Assembly: GCA_902780865.1 (NCBI GenBank)
Contig: CACZHC010000027.1
Coordinates: 1 to 45,983 of the forward strand
Source of the DNA: an uncultured bacterium
GTDB taxonomy: Bacteria; Verrucomicrobiota; Kiritimatiellia; RFP12; UBA1067
Length of the DNA stretch: 45,983 nt
Direction: 5' to 3'
Below the pieces are notes generated by a model. It was not told where the DNA came from. It searched no databases and saw only the letters and a list, made by a program, of their open reading frames with translations. Below are positions 11,710 to 20,226 of this stretch, in pieces; position 1 is the first letter of the stretch; each line of letters begins with the position of its first letter. Position numbers and translations under genes: made by a program.

Positions 11710-14541
11710 ATGAGGAATACCATTGTTGCGATGGCTCTCCTTGCGACGGCCGCTGGTGCTGGCGCGAAGGAGATATGGCAGGACCCGACGAAGTTCGAGG
11801 TGAACAGGCTTCCGGCACGCTCGATCATGGTTCCGTGCGAGTGCCCGGAGGTGGCGCTTGCGATTGCCAAGGGCGAAAGGCCGCGCACGGAGTCGAAGTG
11901 GCTTAAGTCCCTTAACGGCACTTGGGGCTTCAAGTGGAAGCACAACATCGACGCCCAAGATTGGGAGAAGACGGCCGAAATCGCCGTTCCCGGGTGCTGG
12001 CAGCTCCAGGGCGAGTATGATCCCGCGCTCTACACAAATTCCACCTACCCGATCCACGGCTGGAACGAGGGCGACCCGATGGTTGAGCCGCCGAAGCACT
12101 ACACGAGCTACAAGTTCCGCAACCCCGTCGGGCTCTACTCGCGCACGTTCACCGTTCCTTCCTACTGGAAGGGCCGCCGCGTCACGATCCACTTCGGCGG
12201 CGTCTCCTCCGCGATGTACCTCTACGTGAACGGCAAGGAAGTCGGCTACTCGCAGGACAGCCGCCTCCCGGCCGAGTTCGACATCACAAAGTTCCTCAAG
12301 GACGGAGAGAACGCGCTCGAGGTGAAGGTATTGAAGCACTGCGACGGTTCGTTCCTCGAGGATCAGGATTTCTGGCGCTTCTCGGGCATCTTCCGCGACG
12401 TGTGGCTCGTTGCCGAGACGGAGAAGGCGCCTTATGACCTCGTCGTCGACGCTACGCTCTCGGGCGACTTCAAGACCGGCGCGCTTACTGTCAAGGACGC
12501 GGACGGCAAGGTCGTTTTCGAGAAGAAGTATGAAAATCCGAAGCTCTGGAGCTGCGAAGCGCCCAACATGTACTACGAGACCGTTGAGTTTGGCGGCGAT
12601 TCCTACGCCGTCGCATTCGGCTTCCGCAAGATCGAGATCAAGGACGCCGTCGTCTACATCAACGGCAAGCGCGCGCTCTTCATGGGCACCGACCGACACG
12701 AGATGGAGCCCGAAACCGGCTACACCGTCACGCTCGAGGGCATGAAGAAGGACATCGAGATCTTCCACGACCTCAACATCAACGCCGTCCGCACCTGTCA
12801 CTATCCCGACGATCCGACGTGGTACGAACTCTGCGATCGCGAGGGCATCTACGTCGTCTGCGAGGCGAACGTCGAGGCCCACGGCGTCGATAGGTTCTAC
12901 GGCAAGGATCCCGAATACCTGCCGAAAAACCCGCTCTACCACGACGCGATCGTCGACCGCGGCGTCAACATGGTCAAGGTGTTCCGCAACCATCCGTCGA
13001 TCATCTTCTGGTCGCTTGGCAACGAGACAGGCGACGGTCCTGCGATGAAGGACGAGTACGACGCCATGAAAGCAGTCGACTCCACGCGTCCGATCCAGTA
13101 CGAGGGCGCACAGGACTCCGACCACAGCGATATCAAGTGCCCGATGTACACGCATCCGTGGGACGTCGAGAAGTACGTGAAGAACAATCCGAAGAAGCCG
13201 TTCATTCTCTGTGAGTACACGCACGCGATGGGCAACTCGAACGGCGACATCCAGGACTACTGGGATCTTGTGAGGAAGTATCCGTCGATGCAGGGCGGCT
13301 TTATCTGGGACTTCGTCGACCAGGCCGTCTGGAAGACCGACCAACGCGGCAAGTGGCTCGCCTACGGCGGCGACTTCGGCGACTCGCCGAACGACGACAA
13401 CTTCAACTGCAACGGCTTCGTCACCGCCGACCGCAATTACCACCCGGGCGCCTACGAGATCAAGCACGCCTACCAGCCCGTCCACGTCGACTCGTGGAGC
13501 TGGGAGACGAAGACCGTGAAGATCTGGAACGCCTACCGCTTCTCGACGCTCGACCACCTGAACGCCCACTGGGTCGTCACCAAGGACGGCAAGATCGTCA
13601 AGGACGGGCTTCTCGACGTGAAGGGCTTCGAGCCCGACACAGTCAAGGAGTTCAAGGTCGACGTTCCCGACGGCGACGTTATCGTGTTTCTCTTCGTGCG
13701 CGGCGACTTCGACCTCGACAAGGACGGCCACCCGGATGTCGTGGCGATAGACCATTTCGCGAAGCCCTTCGTTCCCGTCGCGGTGCCTGAGGCGAAGGTA
13801 GTGCAGGACTATGCGGCCGCGAAGCTCTTCAAGCTCAACTTCTGGCGCGCGCCCACCGACAACGACCGCGGCTGGAACATGCCTGTCCACTGCAAGGCGT
13901 GGAAGCAGGCGACGGAAACGCAGACTCCGCCCGAGGGCTGCACGGCCAAGCTCAAAGTCCACAAGCTCGGCGAGGGCAAGTATCTCGTCGACCTCAAGGT
14001 GACTGTCGGCGAGAAGCTTCCGCCCGTCCCGCGCATCGGCGTCACGTTCAAGCTCCCGAAGGAGTTCAGGAACGTGGAGTGGTATGGGCTCGGGCCGTGG
14101 GAGAACTACAGCGACCGTCGTACGGCTGCTTTGCTTGACGTGTGGAAGGCGTCGATCGGCCTCGTCAGCGGTCTCGCCGGCGAAGACGGCAAGATCGACT
14201 ATCCCGAGCGCCGCCTCAACCCCGACAACTACGTCGAGCCCGGCGAGCAGGGCTACCGCATCGGCTGCCGCTGGATCGAGTTCACCGACGGCAACGGCAA
14301 GGCCGTCAAGGTCACCGCGCTCAGCGCGCCCGTCGGTTTCAACGCGTGGCCGTATTCGCAGGCCACGCTCGAGAAGGCCAAGCACCAGTGGGATCTCGTC
14401 GACGAGGGCGAGATCACCGTCAACGTCGATGCGGTCCAGATGGGCATTGGCGGCGACAACAGCTGGGGTGCGCGTCCCCATGGCGACGACATGGTCGGCA
14501 AGGGAGAATACGGCGTTTCGTTCATCGTTGAAGGTCTGTAA
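11710..14541 (+). CDS. Secreted GH2 beta-galactosidase (LacZ-type)
   Basis: This 943-residue protein begins with a signal peptide (cleavage likely after ATAAGAGA). The GH2 sugar-binding, Ig-like and TIM-barrel domains follow. The acid/base Glu is in SLGNETGDG (Glu439), where most LacZ proteins have GNESG. The nucleophile Glu is in ILCEYTHAMGNSNG (Glu502). The conserved TDRHE and NINAVRTCHYP motifs precede them. The C-terminal Bgal_small_N region is recognisable from FWRAPTDNDRG onward, with YGLGPWENYSDR. Family knowledge supports hydrolysis of terminal beta-galactosides, but GH2 specificity varies. The start at 11710 has AAAGGA 9 bases upstream. It lies 26 bases after the DUF1080 gene and 15 before the FAD oxidoreductase, so it is in the same operon. 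The exported location is unusual for LacZ-type enzymes and fits the other exported products here. Confidence 0.92.
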   Translation: MRNTIVAMALLATAAGAGAKEIWQDPTKFEVNRLPARSIMVPCECPEVALAIAKGERPRTESKWLKSLNGTWGFKWKHNIDAQDWEKTAEIAVPGCWQLQGEYDPALYTNSTYPIHGWNEGDPMVEPPKHYTSYKFRNPVGLYSRTFTVPSYWKGRRVTIHFGGVSSAMYLYVNGKEVGYSQDSRLPAEFDITKFLKDGENALEVKVLKHCDGSFLEDQDFWRFSGIFRDVWLVAETEKAPYDLVVDATLSGDFKTGALTVKDADGKVVFEKKYENPKLWSCEAPNMYYETVEFGGDSYAVAFGFRKIEIKDAVVYINGKRALFMGTDRHEMEPETGYTVTLEGMKKDIEIFHDLNINAVRTCHYPDDPTWYELCDREGIYVVCEANVEAHGVDRFYGKDPEYLPKNPLYHDAIVDRGVNMVKVFRNHPSIIFWSLGNETGDGPAMKDEYDAMKAVDSTRPIQYEGAQDSDHSDIKCPMYTHPWDVEKYVKNNPKKPFILCEYTHAMGNSNGDIQDYWDLVRKYPSMQGGFIWDFVDQAVWKTDQRGKWLAYGGDFGDSPNDDNFNCNGFVTADRNYHPGAYEIKHAYQPVHVDSWSWETKTVKIWNAYRFSTLDHLNAHWVVTKDGKIVKDGLLDVKGFEPDTVKEFKVDVPDGDVIVFLFVRGDFDLDKDGHPDVVAIDHFAKPFVPVAVPEAKVVQDYAAAKLFKLNFWRAPTDNDRGWNMPVHCKAWKQATETQTPPEGCTAKLKVHKLGEGKYLVDLKVTVGEKLPPVPRIGVTFKLPKEFRNVEWYGLGPWENYSDRRTAALLDVWKASIGLVSGLAGEDGKIDYPERRLNPDNYVEPGEQGYRIGCRWIEFTDGNGKAVKVTALSAPVGFNAWPYSQATLEKAKHQWDLVDEGEITVNVDAVQMGIGGDNSWGARPHGDDMVGKGEYGVSFIVEGL

Positions 14542-14556
14542 GGGGGTTATTAAATC

Positions 14557-16242
14557 ATGAAGTTCTGGCTTCCCGCCGCATGCGCCGCGACAATCCTGTC
14601 GGGGTGCGTGCGCGATTCCGCGCCTGCAGAGCGCGATCTCGTTATCTACGGTTCCTCTCCCGCCGCGCTCACGGCGGCGATCGAGGCGCAGCGCCTCGGG
14701 CGGACTGCAGTGATAGTCTGCCCCGAAACGCGCATCGGCGGTCTCACGACAGGAGGCCTCGGACAGACCGATATCGGCAACAAGTCCGCGTTCGGCGGTC
14801 TTGCGCTCCAGTTCTACAAGGACGTCGCGGACTGGTACAAGGACCCCGCCCACTGGAAATACGAGAAGCGCTCCGACTATGTCCCTGACGGACAATGCGC
14901 CGGCTCGCTCGGCGAGGACTCGATGTGGACATTCGAGCCCTCGGCGGCGCTTGCAATCCTCGAACGCTGGGAGCGCGAGAACAAGCTCGAGATCGTCCGT
15001 GGCGAATTCCTGGACCGCGGCAAAGGCGGTGTCGTCCGCGAGGGCTCGCGCATCGTCGCGATAAAAACGCTTTCCGGAAAGACTTTCCGCGGCAAGATGT
15101 TCGTCGACGCGACGTACGAGGGCGATCTCATGGCGGCGGCAGGCGTGAGCTACACCGTCGGGCGCGAGGCGAACTCGGTCTACGGCGAGACTATAAGCGG
15201 CGTCGAAAGGGCGCTCTCGAAGAACCACCAGTTCAACAAGGGCGTGTCGCCGTACGTGAAGCCGGGCGATCCAAGTTCGGGGCTTCTGCCGTATGTCGAA
15301 CCTGACACGGACGAGCCAGACGGCGCGGGCGACGGTCGCGTCCAGGCGTACTGCTTCCGCATGTGCCTTACCGACGATCCCTCGAACCGCATTCCTTTTG
15401 TGAAGCCCGAGGGATACGATCCAAAGAACTACGAGCTTCTTCTCCGAAATCTCGAGGCGATCGACCCCGACACGTTTGTCAAGAAGGCCGCTAAGTTCTG
15501 GGAGTTTATGCCGTGGATCAACTCCCGCATGCCCAATCGCAAGACCGACACGAACAACCGCACGGGTTTTTCAACGGACTTCATCGGGCAGAACCATGCC
15601 TGGCCCGAGGCGTCCTACAAGGAGCGCGAGAAGATTCTCAAGGCGCACCTCGACTACCAGATGGGGCTCGTGTGGACTCTCGCCAACAATCCGCGCGTCC
15701 CCGAGCCGATAAGGAACCGCGTCGCCAAGTGGGGCACGTGCAAGGACGAGTTCGCCGACGGCCTTGGCCTTGGCTGGCAGTCGCAGCTCTATGTCCGCGA
15801 GGCGCGCCGCATGGTCGGCGACTACGTGGCGACCGAGCACGACGTCCTTAGGAAGCGCACGACTTCGCGACCTGTCGCGATGGCCGCCTATGGCATGGAC
15901 TCGCACCATGTCCGCCGCTACGTCGACAAGGACGGCTTTGTCAGGAACGAGGGCAACATTGAGGACTGGCGCGCGGGCGGCAAGCCCTATCCGCTCGACT
16001 ACGGCGTGATTATCCCGAAGAAGGGCGACTGCGAGAACCTTTTTGTCCCAGTCTGCGTTTCCGCCTCCCACATGGCGTTCGGGTCGATCCGCATGGAGCC
16101 GGTGTTCTTCGCGCTCGGGCAGGTCGCAGGCGCGGCGGCCTCGCTTTCCCTCGACGCTGGCTGCGCCGTGCAGGATCTTCCCTACGAGAATCTCAAGAAT
16201 GTTCTCGTTGCGGAAGGCCAGGTCTTGAAATCTGAAAAGTGA
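14557..16242 (+). CDS. FAD-dependent oxidoreductase lipoprotein (PF12831 type)
   Basis: The protein is 561 residues, starting with a lipoprotein signal (LSGC, Cys17). A Rossmann FAD-binding start follows: LVIYGSSPAALTAAIEAQRL (about residues 28-47), then RIGGLTTGGLGQTDIG. Further family features are FVDATYEGDLMAAAGVSY (about 186-203) and, near the C-terminus, PVCVSASHMAFGSIRMEP and ALGQVAGAAA, which close the FAD site. PF12831 enzymes are common beside glycoside hydrolases in PVC and Bacteroidota; their substrates are mostly unknown. The gene sits between the GH2 enzyme and the Gfo/Idh oxidoreductase, with gaps of 15 and 13 bases. It could be an alternative sugar oxidase or dehydrogenase for the same pathway; this is inferred from context. 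Confidence 0.88.
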   Translation: MKFWLPAACAATILSGCVRDSAPAERDLVIYGSSPAALTAAIEAQRLGRTAVIVCPETRIGGLTTGGLGQTDIGNKSAFGGLALQFYKDVADWYKDPAHWKYEKRSDYVPDGQCAGSLGEDSMWTFEPSAALAILERWERENKLEIVRGEFLDRGKGGVVREGSRIVAIKTLSGKTFRGKMFVDATYEGDLMAAAGVSYTVGREANSVYGETISGVERALSKNHQFNKGVSPYVKPGDPSSGLLPYVEPDTDEPDGAGDGRVQAYCFRMCLTDDPSNRIPFVKPEGYDPKNYELLLRNLEAIDPDTFVKKAAKFWEFMPWINSRMPNRKTDTNNRTGFSTDFIGQNHAWPEASYKEREKILKAHLDYQMGLVWTLANNPRVPEPIRNRVAKWGTCKDEFADGLGLGWQSQLYVREARRMVGDYVATEHDVLRKRTTSRPVAMAAYGMDSHHVRRYVDKDGFVRNEGNIEDWRAGGKPYPLDYGVIIPKKGDCENLFVPVCVSASHMAFGSIRMEPVFFALGQVAGAAASLSLDAGCAVQDLPYENLKNVLVAEGQVLKSEK

Positions 16243-16255
16243 AAGGGAAGACAAG

Positions 16256-17635
16256 ATGAACATGAATAGGCGTGGTTTTCTGTCCGCAATGCTCGCGGCG
16301 GGTGCGTATCCGCTTTTGCCCGGGTGCTTTTCGTCCAAGGCGTATGTCGCGAACGGCAAGGTGCGCCTTGCGGCAATCGGCTGCGGCGCGCAGGCGTGGT
16401 TTGACCTCAAGAAGCTCTCTGGGAACAAGGACATCTGCGAAGTCGTCGCGCTCTGCGACACCGACATCGGAGCTCCCCATACGGAAGAGGCCCTGAAGCG
16501 CTTTCCGGACCTTCCTCGCTTCCAGGACTTCCGCAAGATGTTCGACAAGATGGAGCGCGAGATCGACGCCGTCCTCATCGGCATTCCCGACCACTCGCAC
16601 TTCTGCGCGGCGATGCACGCGATGCGTCTTGGGAAGGCGGTCTACGTCGAGAAGCCCCTTGCGCATTCATTCCGCGAGTGCGAGCTTTTGATGGCGGCCG
16701 AGGAGAAGTACGGCGTCGTCACGCAGATGGGCAACCAGGGGCACAGCGGCGCAAACTACTACCAGTACCGCGACTACGTGCAGAACGGCATAATAAAGGA
16801 CGTCAAGAAGGTCGTCGCGCACATGAACATGCAGCGCCGCTGGCACAAGTGGGGCGGCAAGACGTCGTCATATCCGAGGGGCGAGGTGATGCCCGATACG
16901 CTTGACTGGGATGTATGGTGCAACGCCGCGCCGTACCACGACTTCTCGAAGGACCTCGCGTACGGCGAATGGCGCTGCTGGTACGACTACGGCAACGGCT
17001 GCATGGGCGACTGGGGCGCGCATATCCTCGACTGCATCCACCGTTTCACGCTTCGCAGCGCCCTGCCGAAGGAAGTGGCGATTTCCAACGTGACGGGCTG
17101 GAACCAGTTCGTGTTCCCGATCCAGGACACGCTGACGATGAAGTTCGACGACGTGACGCTTGAGTGGTACGAAGGTCTCGACAACAAGCCGCCGCTCCCC
17201 GAGGGCTTCCGCTATGCCGACAACAAGGGGCTTTTCCCCGCGTCGACGGCGAACGACGGTCTTATCGACCCGCCCCTCAAGCCGGGCAAGGAGATATACC
17301 TCGCCGACGGCACTGTCTGGCAGGGGCTTTCCCATTCGTCGACGCTCGTGCGCGTAGGCGCGCAGGACGAGAAGGTTCCGTCGTTCGAGAAGCCGGGGAG
17401 CGACCACTGGCGCAACTTCCTTCTCGCCGTCAAGGGCGAAGAGGAGACGAGGAGCCCGTTCCGTGTCACCGCGCCGCTTTCCGAGATCTTCTGCCTTGGC
17501 GTCATCGCGCAGCGCCTCAACCGCGGCTTCAAGTTCGACCCAATCGCGAAGAAGCCAATCGGCGACGCCGAGGTGGGCGTTCTCCTCAAGGGGCCCGCGC
17601 CGCGCGAGGGCTGGGAAGAATACTACCGCGGCTGA
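16256..17635 (+). CDS. Gfo/Idh/MocA oxidoreductase with Tat-type lipoprotein signal
   Basis: This NAD(P)-dependent oxidoreductase has 459 residues. The N-terminus MNMNRRGFLSAMLAAG carries a twin-arginine (RR at 5-6) followed by a lipobox PGC (Cys24), so export folded with its cofactor is likely. The Rossmann segment is LAAIGCGAQA (about 38-47), and the diagnostic EKP is at 132-134 (VYVEKPLAHS). The GNQGHSGANYYQYRD stretch is typical of the secreted subgroup found beside DUF1080 and TIM-barrel proteins. In known 3-keto-glycoside pathways such enzymes oxidise the C3 hydroxyl of a glycoside, which activates it for elimination by the hydrolase partner. That would pair this gene with the DUF1080 fusion upstream. 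The substrate cannot be read from sequence. Confidence 0.9.
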   Translation: MNMNRRGFLSAMLAAGAYPLLPGCFSSKAYVANGKVRLAAIGCGAQAWFDLKKLSGNKDICEVVALCDTDIGAPHTEEALKRFPDLPRFQDFRKMFDKMEREIDAVLIGIPDHSHFCAAMHAMRLGKAVYVEKPLAHSFRECELLMAAEEKYGVVTQMGNQGHSGANYYQYRDYVQNGIIKDVKKVVAHMNMQRRWHKWGGKTSSYPRGEVMPDTLDWDVWCNAAPYHDFSKDLAYGEWRCWYDYGNGCMGDWGAHILDCIHRFTLRSALPKEVAISNVTGWNQFVFPIQDTLTMKFDDVTLEWYEGLDNKPPLPEGFRYADNKGLFPASTANDGLIDPPLKPGKEIYLADGTVWQGLSHSSTLVRVGAQDEKVPSFEKPGSDHWRNFLLAVKGEEETRSPFRVTAPLSEIFCLGVIAQRLNRGFKFDPIAKKPIGDAEVGVLLKGPAPREGWEEYYRG

Positions 17636-17646
17636 CCGAAGGCGGA

Positions 17647-18357
17647 ATGAACCGCATTCTCTTCGAAAGTTCCGAAATCGCGGACGGTGTCGCAACTTGC
17701 TCTGACGCGAGGGCGGAGCACATTCTCTCTATCCTCCATGGCGAAGTCGGACAGACACTAAAGACCGGCGAGATTGACGGCCGCATTGGCACCGGCGAGA
17801 TTGTTTCCATCGAGGGGCAGACCGTCGCCATCAGGGTGTCGCACACGGAAGAGTCGCTGCAACCCTGGTGCGACCTCGTCCTCGCGCCGCCGCGCCCGCG
17901 CGTGATGAAGCGGCTTATTCCGCAGCTCGCGACGCTTGGTGTCGGCACAATCGTGCTCGTCGGAGCGAAGAAAGTCGAGAAGGATTTCTGGGGCGCGACG
18001 CTTCTCAAGGAGGAGAATTTCAGGCCTCTTTTCGTGGACGGGCTTATGCAGGCGGGTACGAGCGTCATGCCGCGGCTCGAGACGCGGCGGAACTTCAGAC
18101 GCTTTGTGACCGACGAGCTTGACTCGCTTTTCCCGACTGCTAACAGGGTCGTCGGCCATCCGGGCGGCGCGTCTGGTTTGCCCGTGTGTCGGAAAGGGCG
18201 GCTTCTCCTCGCCATAGGACCCGAGGGCGGCTGGACCGACGACGAGGTGGAACTTCTTGAATCGCGCGGTTTTTCGCGCTATTCCCTCGGCTCGCGCATA
18301 CTGCGCACCGACACCGCGCTCGTCGCGCTCCTTGCTCGGCACTTGCCTGTCGTGTGA
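17647..18357 (+). CDS. rsmE: 16S rRNA m3U1498 methyltransferase RsmE
   Basis: RsmE methylates N3 of U1498 in 16S rRNA with S-adenosylmethionine. The 236-residue protein has a small N-terminal PUA-like domain and a C-terminal SPOUT knot. The knot signature is LLAIGPEGGWTDDEVELLES followed by LGSRILRTDTALVALL, both strongly diagnostic. Helix APPRPRVMKRLIPQLATLG carries the usual mid-protein motif. The gene starts 11 bases after the Gfo/Idh stop and is probably the last cistron of that operon: a housekeeping gene riding on a catabolic transcript. The ATG at 17647 gives the expected MNRILFESSEI start. Confidence 0.92.
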   Translation: MNRILFESSEIADGVATCSDARAEHILSILHGEVGQTLKTGEIDGRIGTGEIVSIEGQTVAIRVSHTEESLQPWCDLVLAPPRPRVMKRLIPQLATLGVGTIVLVGAKKVEKDFWGATLLKEENFRPLFVDGLMQAGTSVMPRLETRRNFRRFVTDELDSLFPTANRVVGHPGGASGLPVCRKGRLLLAIGPEGGWTDDEVELLESRGFSRYSLGSRILRTDTALVALLARHLPVV

Positions 18358-18362
18358 GGTTT

Positions 18363-18371
18363 TGGTAAAAT
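18363..18371 (+). promoter_or_regulatory. Extended -10 promoter of the glycerophosphodiesterase gene
   Basis: TGGTAAAAT (18363-18371) follows a TTT run and matches the extended -10 form of the other promoters. The predicted leader is about 40 bases and contains a strong AGGAGG (18407-18412) before the ATG at 18419, so this transcript is not leaderless. Confidence 0.6.
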
Positions 18372-18418
18372 GGCGGCAAACGGCGGAAGCCGTGGAAATC
18401 TCAGTAGGAGGAATTGAC

Positions 18419-19342
18419 ATGAAGATCGTGACGATAGCGCTGCAGACCATTGCCATCGCGGCCATTGCCGGGTGCGCCACCGTGAGCAAGCCGGGGTACG
18501 ACACCCTAATCGCCCACCGCGGCGAATCGAAGGACGCGCCGGAGAACACGCTGCCCGCCTACAAGCTTGCGGTCGATCGCGGCTTTGGCTTCGAATGCGA
18601 CTTGTATCTTTCGAAGGACGGTCGCGTCTTCACGTTCCACGACTCCGACCTGAAGCGCACCACGGGCGGCGCGAACTCGAGCAAGTGCTCCGAGGTGACC
18701 TGGGCCGATACGCTCTCGAAGCTCGATGTCGGCAGCTGGGGCAAGTGGAAGGACTCGAAGTTCGCGGGAACGCCGCCTGCGCTTCTTGAAGACGTACTTG
18801 CGCTCGCGAAGAACGGCAGGCGCATCTATCTCGAGATCAAGGCAGGCCCCGAAATCGTGCCTGTCATCAAGGCGATACTTTCGTCGCAGAACAACGCGAC
18901 TCCAGACAACGTCCTCTTCATTTGCTTCAGCAAGGGCGTGTGCAAGGCCGTAAAGGACGTCCTTCCTGGATACACTGTCTACTGGCTTGTCGGCTCGCAT
19001 GTCGGCAGCGGGGAATCTCGCCGCCCGATTACGGTCGAAGAAGTCGTTGCGGGTGCGCGCGAAGCCGCGGCTGACGGCGTCGACATGAATTTCGACCCCG
19101 ATGTGGTTGACGAGGCGTTTGTCGCGGCCGTGAAGAGGGAAGGGCTTTCGTTCCATGCCTGGACGATAGACGACCTCCCGCACACGCTTCGGGCGTTTGC
19201 CGTCGGCGCGGACACGGTTACGACGAACTGCGCGAAGGATATCCTTGACGAATACGCCATGCTTTTCGCCCCCGAGCCCGACGACCGCGATGCGTTCTCC
19301 GACCGCATCATAGACGGAGCGGCTTTCCCGACGGTGCGCTGA
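18419..19342 (+). CDS. Glycerophosphodiester phosphodiesterase lipoprotein
   Basis: This 307-residue member of the GDPD family (PF03009) hydrolyses glycerophosphodiesters to an alcohol and glycerol-3-phosphate. A lipoprotein signal ends in AIAGC (Cys19). Active-site features are IAHRGES (His33, Arg34), ENTLPAY, the metal-binding ECDLYLSKDG (Glu59, Asp61) and FTFHDSDLKRTT (His74). The C-terminal VDMNFDPDVVDEAFV and HAWTIDD motifs, and the TTNCAKDILD end, are typical. A good Shine-Dalgarno fixes the start. It lies 61 bases after rsmE with its own probable promoter. Exported GDPDs recover phosphate or glycerol from phospholipid head groups or teichoic-type polymers. Confidence 0.92.
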   Translation: MKIVTIALQTIAIAAIAGCATVSKPGYDTLIAHRGESKDAPENTLPAYKLAVDRGFGFECDLYLSKDGRVFTFHDSDLKRTTGGANSSKCSEVTWADTLSKLDVGSWGKWKDSKFAGTPPALLEDVLALAKNGRRIYLEIKAGPEIVPVIKAILSSQNNATPDNVLFICFSKGVCKAVKDVLPGYTVYWLVGSHVGSGESRRPITVEEVVAGAREAAADGVDMNFDPDVVDEAFVAAVKREGLSFHAWTIDDLPHTLRAFAVGADTVTTNCAKDILDEYAMLFAPEPDDRDAFSDRIIDGAAFPTVR

Positions 19343-19375
19343 GCTATATTGTTAAGCCGTATACCAACAAATTTT

Positions 19376-19401
19376 GCGGGATATTTGATATAATATCCCG
19401 C
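19376..19401 (+). promoter_or_regulatory. Perfect palindrome over the etf promoter; probable operator, leaderless start
   Basis: GCGGGATAT (19376-19384) and ATATCCCGC (19393-19401) form a perfect 9-bp inverted repeat with an 8-base spacer. The extended -10 TGATATAAT (19386-19394) lies inside it, and the right arm ends one base before the etfB ATG. A repressor bound here would block the -10 directly. TATAAT ends 7 bases before the ATG, so the mRNA is predicted to be leaderless. Confidence 0.75.
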
Positions 19402-20166
19402 ATGAACGGATATACGTGCGTTGTTTGCATCAAACAGGTGCCAGATACGAAGAAGGTGACCGGGCAGGCCATGAAGGCCGACGGAACCATCAACCGCGCC
19501 GCATTGCCGGCGATCTTCAACCCCGAGGACAAGAACGCCCTTGAAGCGGCGTTGTCTGTCAAGGAGCGCTACGGCGGCAAGGTGATCGCCATTGCGATGG
19601 GCCTTCCGGCCGCGACCGCGATTCTCCGCGAGGCGCTCGCCTGCGGCGCGGACGAGGCAGTTCTCGTCACAGACCGCAAGGCGGCAGGGTCCGATACGCT
19701 CGCGACGAGCTACATCCTCTCGCAGGCGGTTAAGAAGTTCAACCCCGACCTCGTCTTCTGCGGCCGCCAGGCCATCGACGGCGATACGGCCCAGACGGGG
19801 CCGCAGATTGGCGAGAAGCTCGACTGCGCGGTTGTCACCTACCTCGAAAAGCTCGAGATCGACGGCGACACGGCGATTGCGACGCGCGACATCGGCACTG
19901 GCGTAGAGACCTGTCGCGCGAAACTTCCCGCTCTCTTCACCGTCACCGAGAAGTTCGGGGAATTGAGGCCTTATGAGATGCGCCGCGTCATGAAGTACAA
20001 GAACGCCGAGCCCACGATCCTCGACTGCGCCGCGATTGGCTGCGAAGACGATCGCTGCGGCTTCGCCGGGTCTCCGACGAGCGTCAACAAGATCGAGTCC
20101 GTCGTCCTCGCGGGCGGCGAGTTCAAGGAGGTCGCCGCGACCGACGAGGGAATCACGATCGGATAG
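19402..20166 (+). CDS. etfB: Electron transfer flavoprotein beta subunit
   Basis: EtfB pairs with EtfA to carry electrons from acyl-CoA dehydrogenases. The 254-residue protein starts YTCVVCIKQVPDTKKV and carries the family motifs FNPEDKNALEAAL, AIAMGLPAA, ALACGADEAVLVTD, VFCGRQAIDGDTAQTGPQ and LPALFTVTE. AMP or FAD binds in this subunit. The ATG at 19402 lies directly behind the palindromic promoter with no room for a Shine-Dalgarno. Whether the complex bifurcates electrons cannot be settled from these motifs alone. The stop is TAG, which shows that TAG is a normal stop codon in this genome. Confidence 0.95.
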   Translation: MNGYTCVVCIKQVPDTKKVTGQAMKADGTINRAALPAIFNPEDKNALEAALSVKERYGGKVIAIAMGLPAATAILREALACGADEAVLVTDRKAAGSDTLATSYILSQAVKKFNPDLVFCGRQAIDGDTAQTGPQIGEKLDCAVVTYLEKLEIDGDTAIATRDIGTGVETCRAKLPALFTVTEKFGELRPYEMRRVMKYKNAEPTILDCAAIGCEDDRCGFAGSPTSVNKIESVVLAGGEFKEVAATDEGITIG

Positions 20167-20168
20167 TG

Positions 20169-20210
20169 GTCAGTAGTCAGGGGTCAGGAGTCAGTCGTTA
20201 GTAGTTGGAA
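20169..20210 (+). repeat. Six-unit heptanucleotide tandem array between etfB and etfA
   Basis: Six consecutive 7-base units share the pattern G-T-(C/T)-(A/G)-G-N-N: GTCAGTA, GTCAGGG, GTCAGGA, GTCAGTC, GTTAGTA, GTTGGAA. The array fills most of the 60-base spacer. It resembles the short heptamer repeats seen in some bacterial intergenic regions. Its function is unknown. Confidence 0.85.
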
Positions 20211-20226
20211 CTAAAAATTTGAAACT

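Noticed and set aside
11608..15228. 1206-codon minus-strand open frame over the GH2 and FAD genes
   Set aside because: Shadow of GC-rich codon usage; no family motifs, and the plus-strand genes are clear.
20169..20210. CRISPR-like array in the etfB-etfA spacer
   Set aside because: Units are only 7 bases with no spacers and no cas genes nearby; it is a simple tandem repeat.
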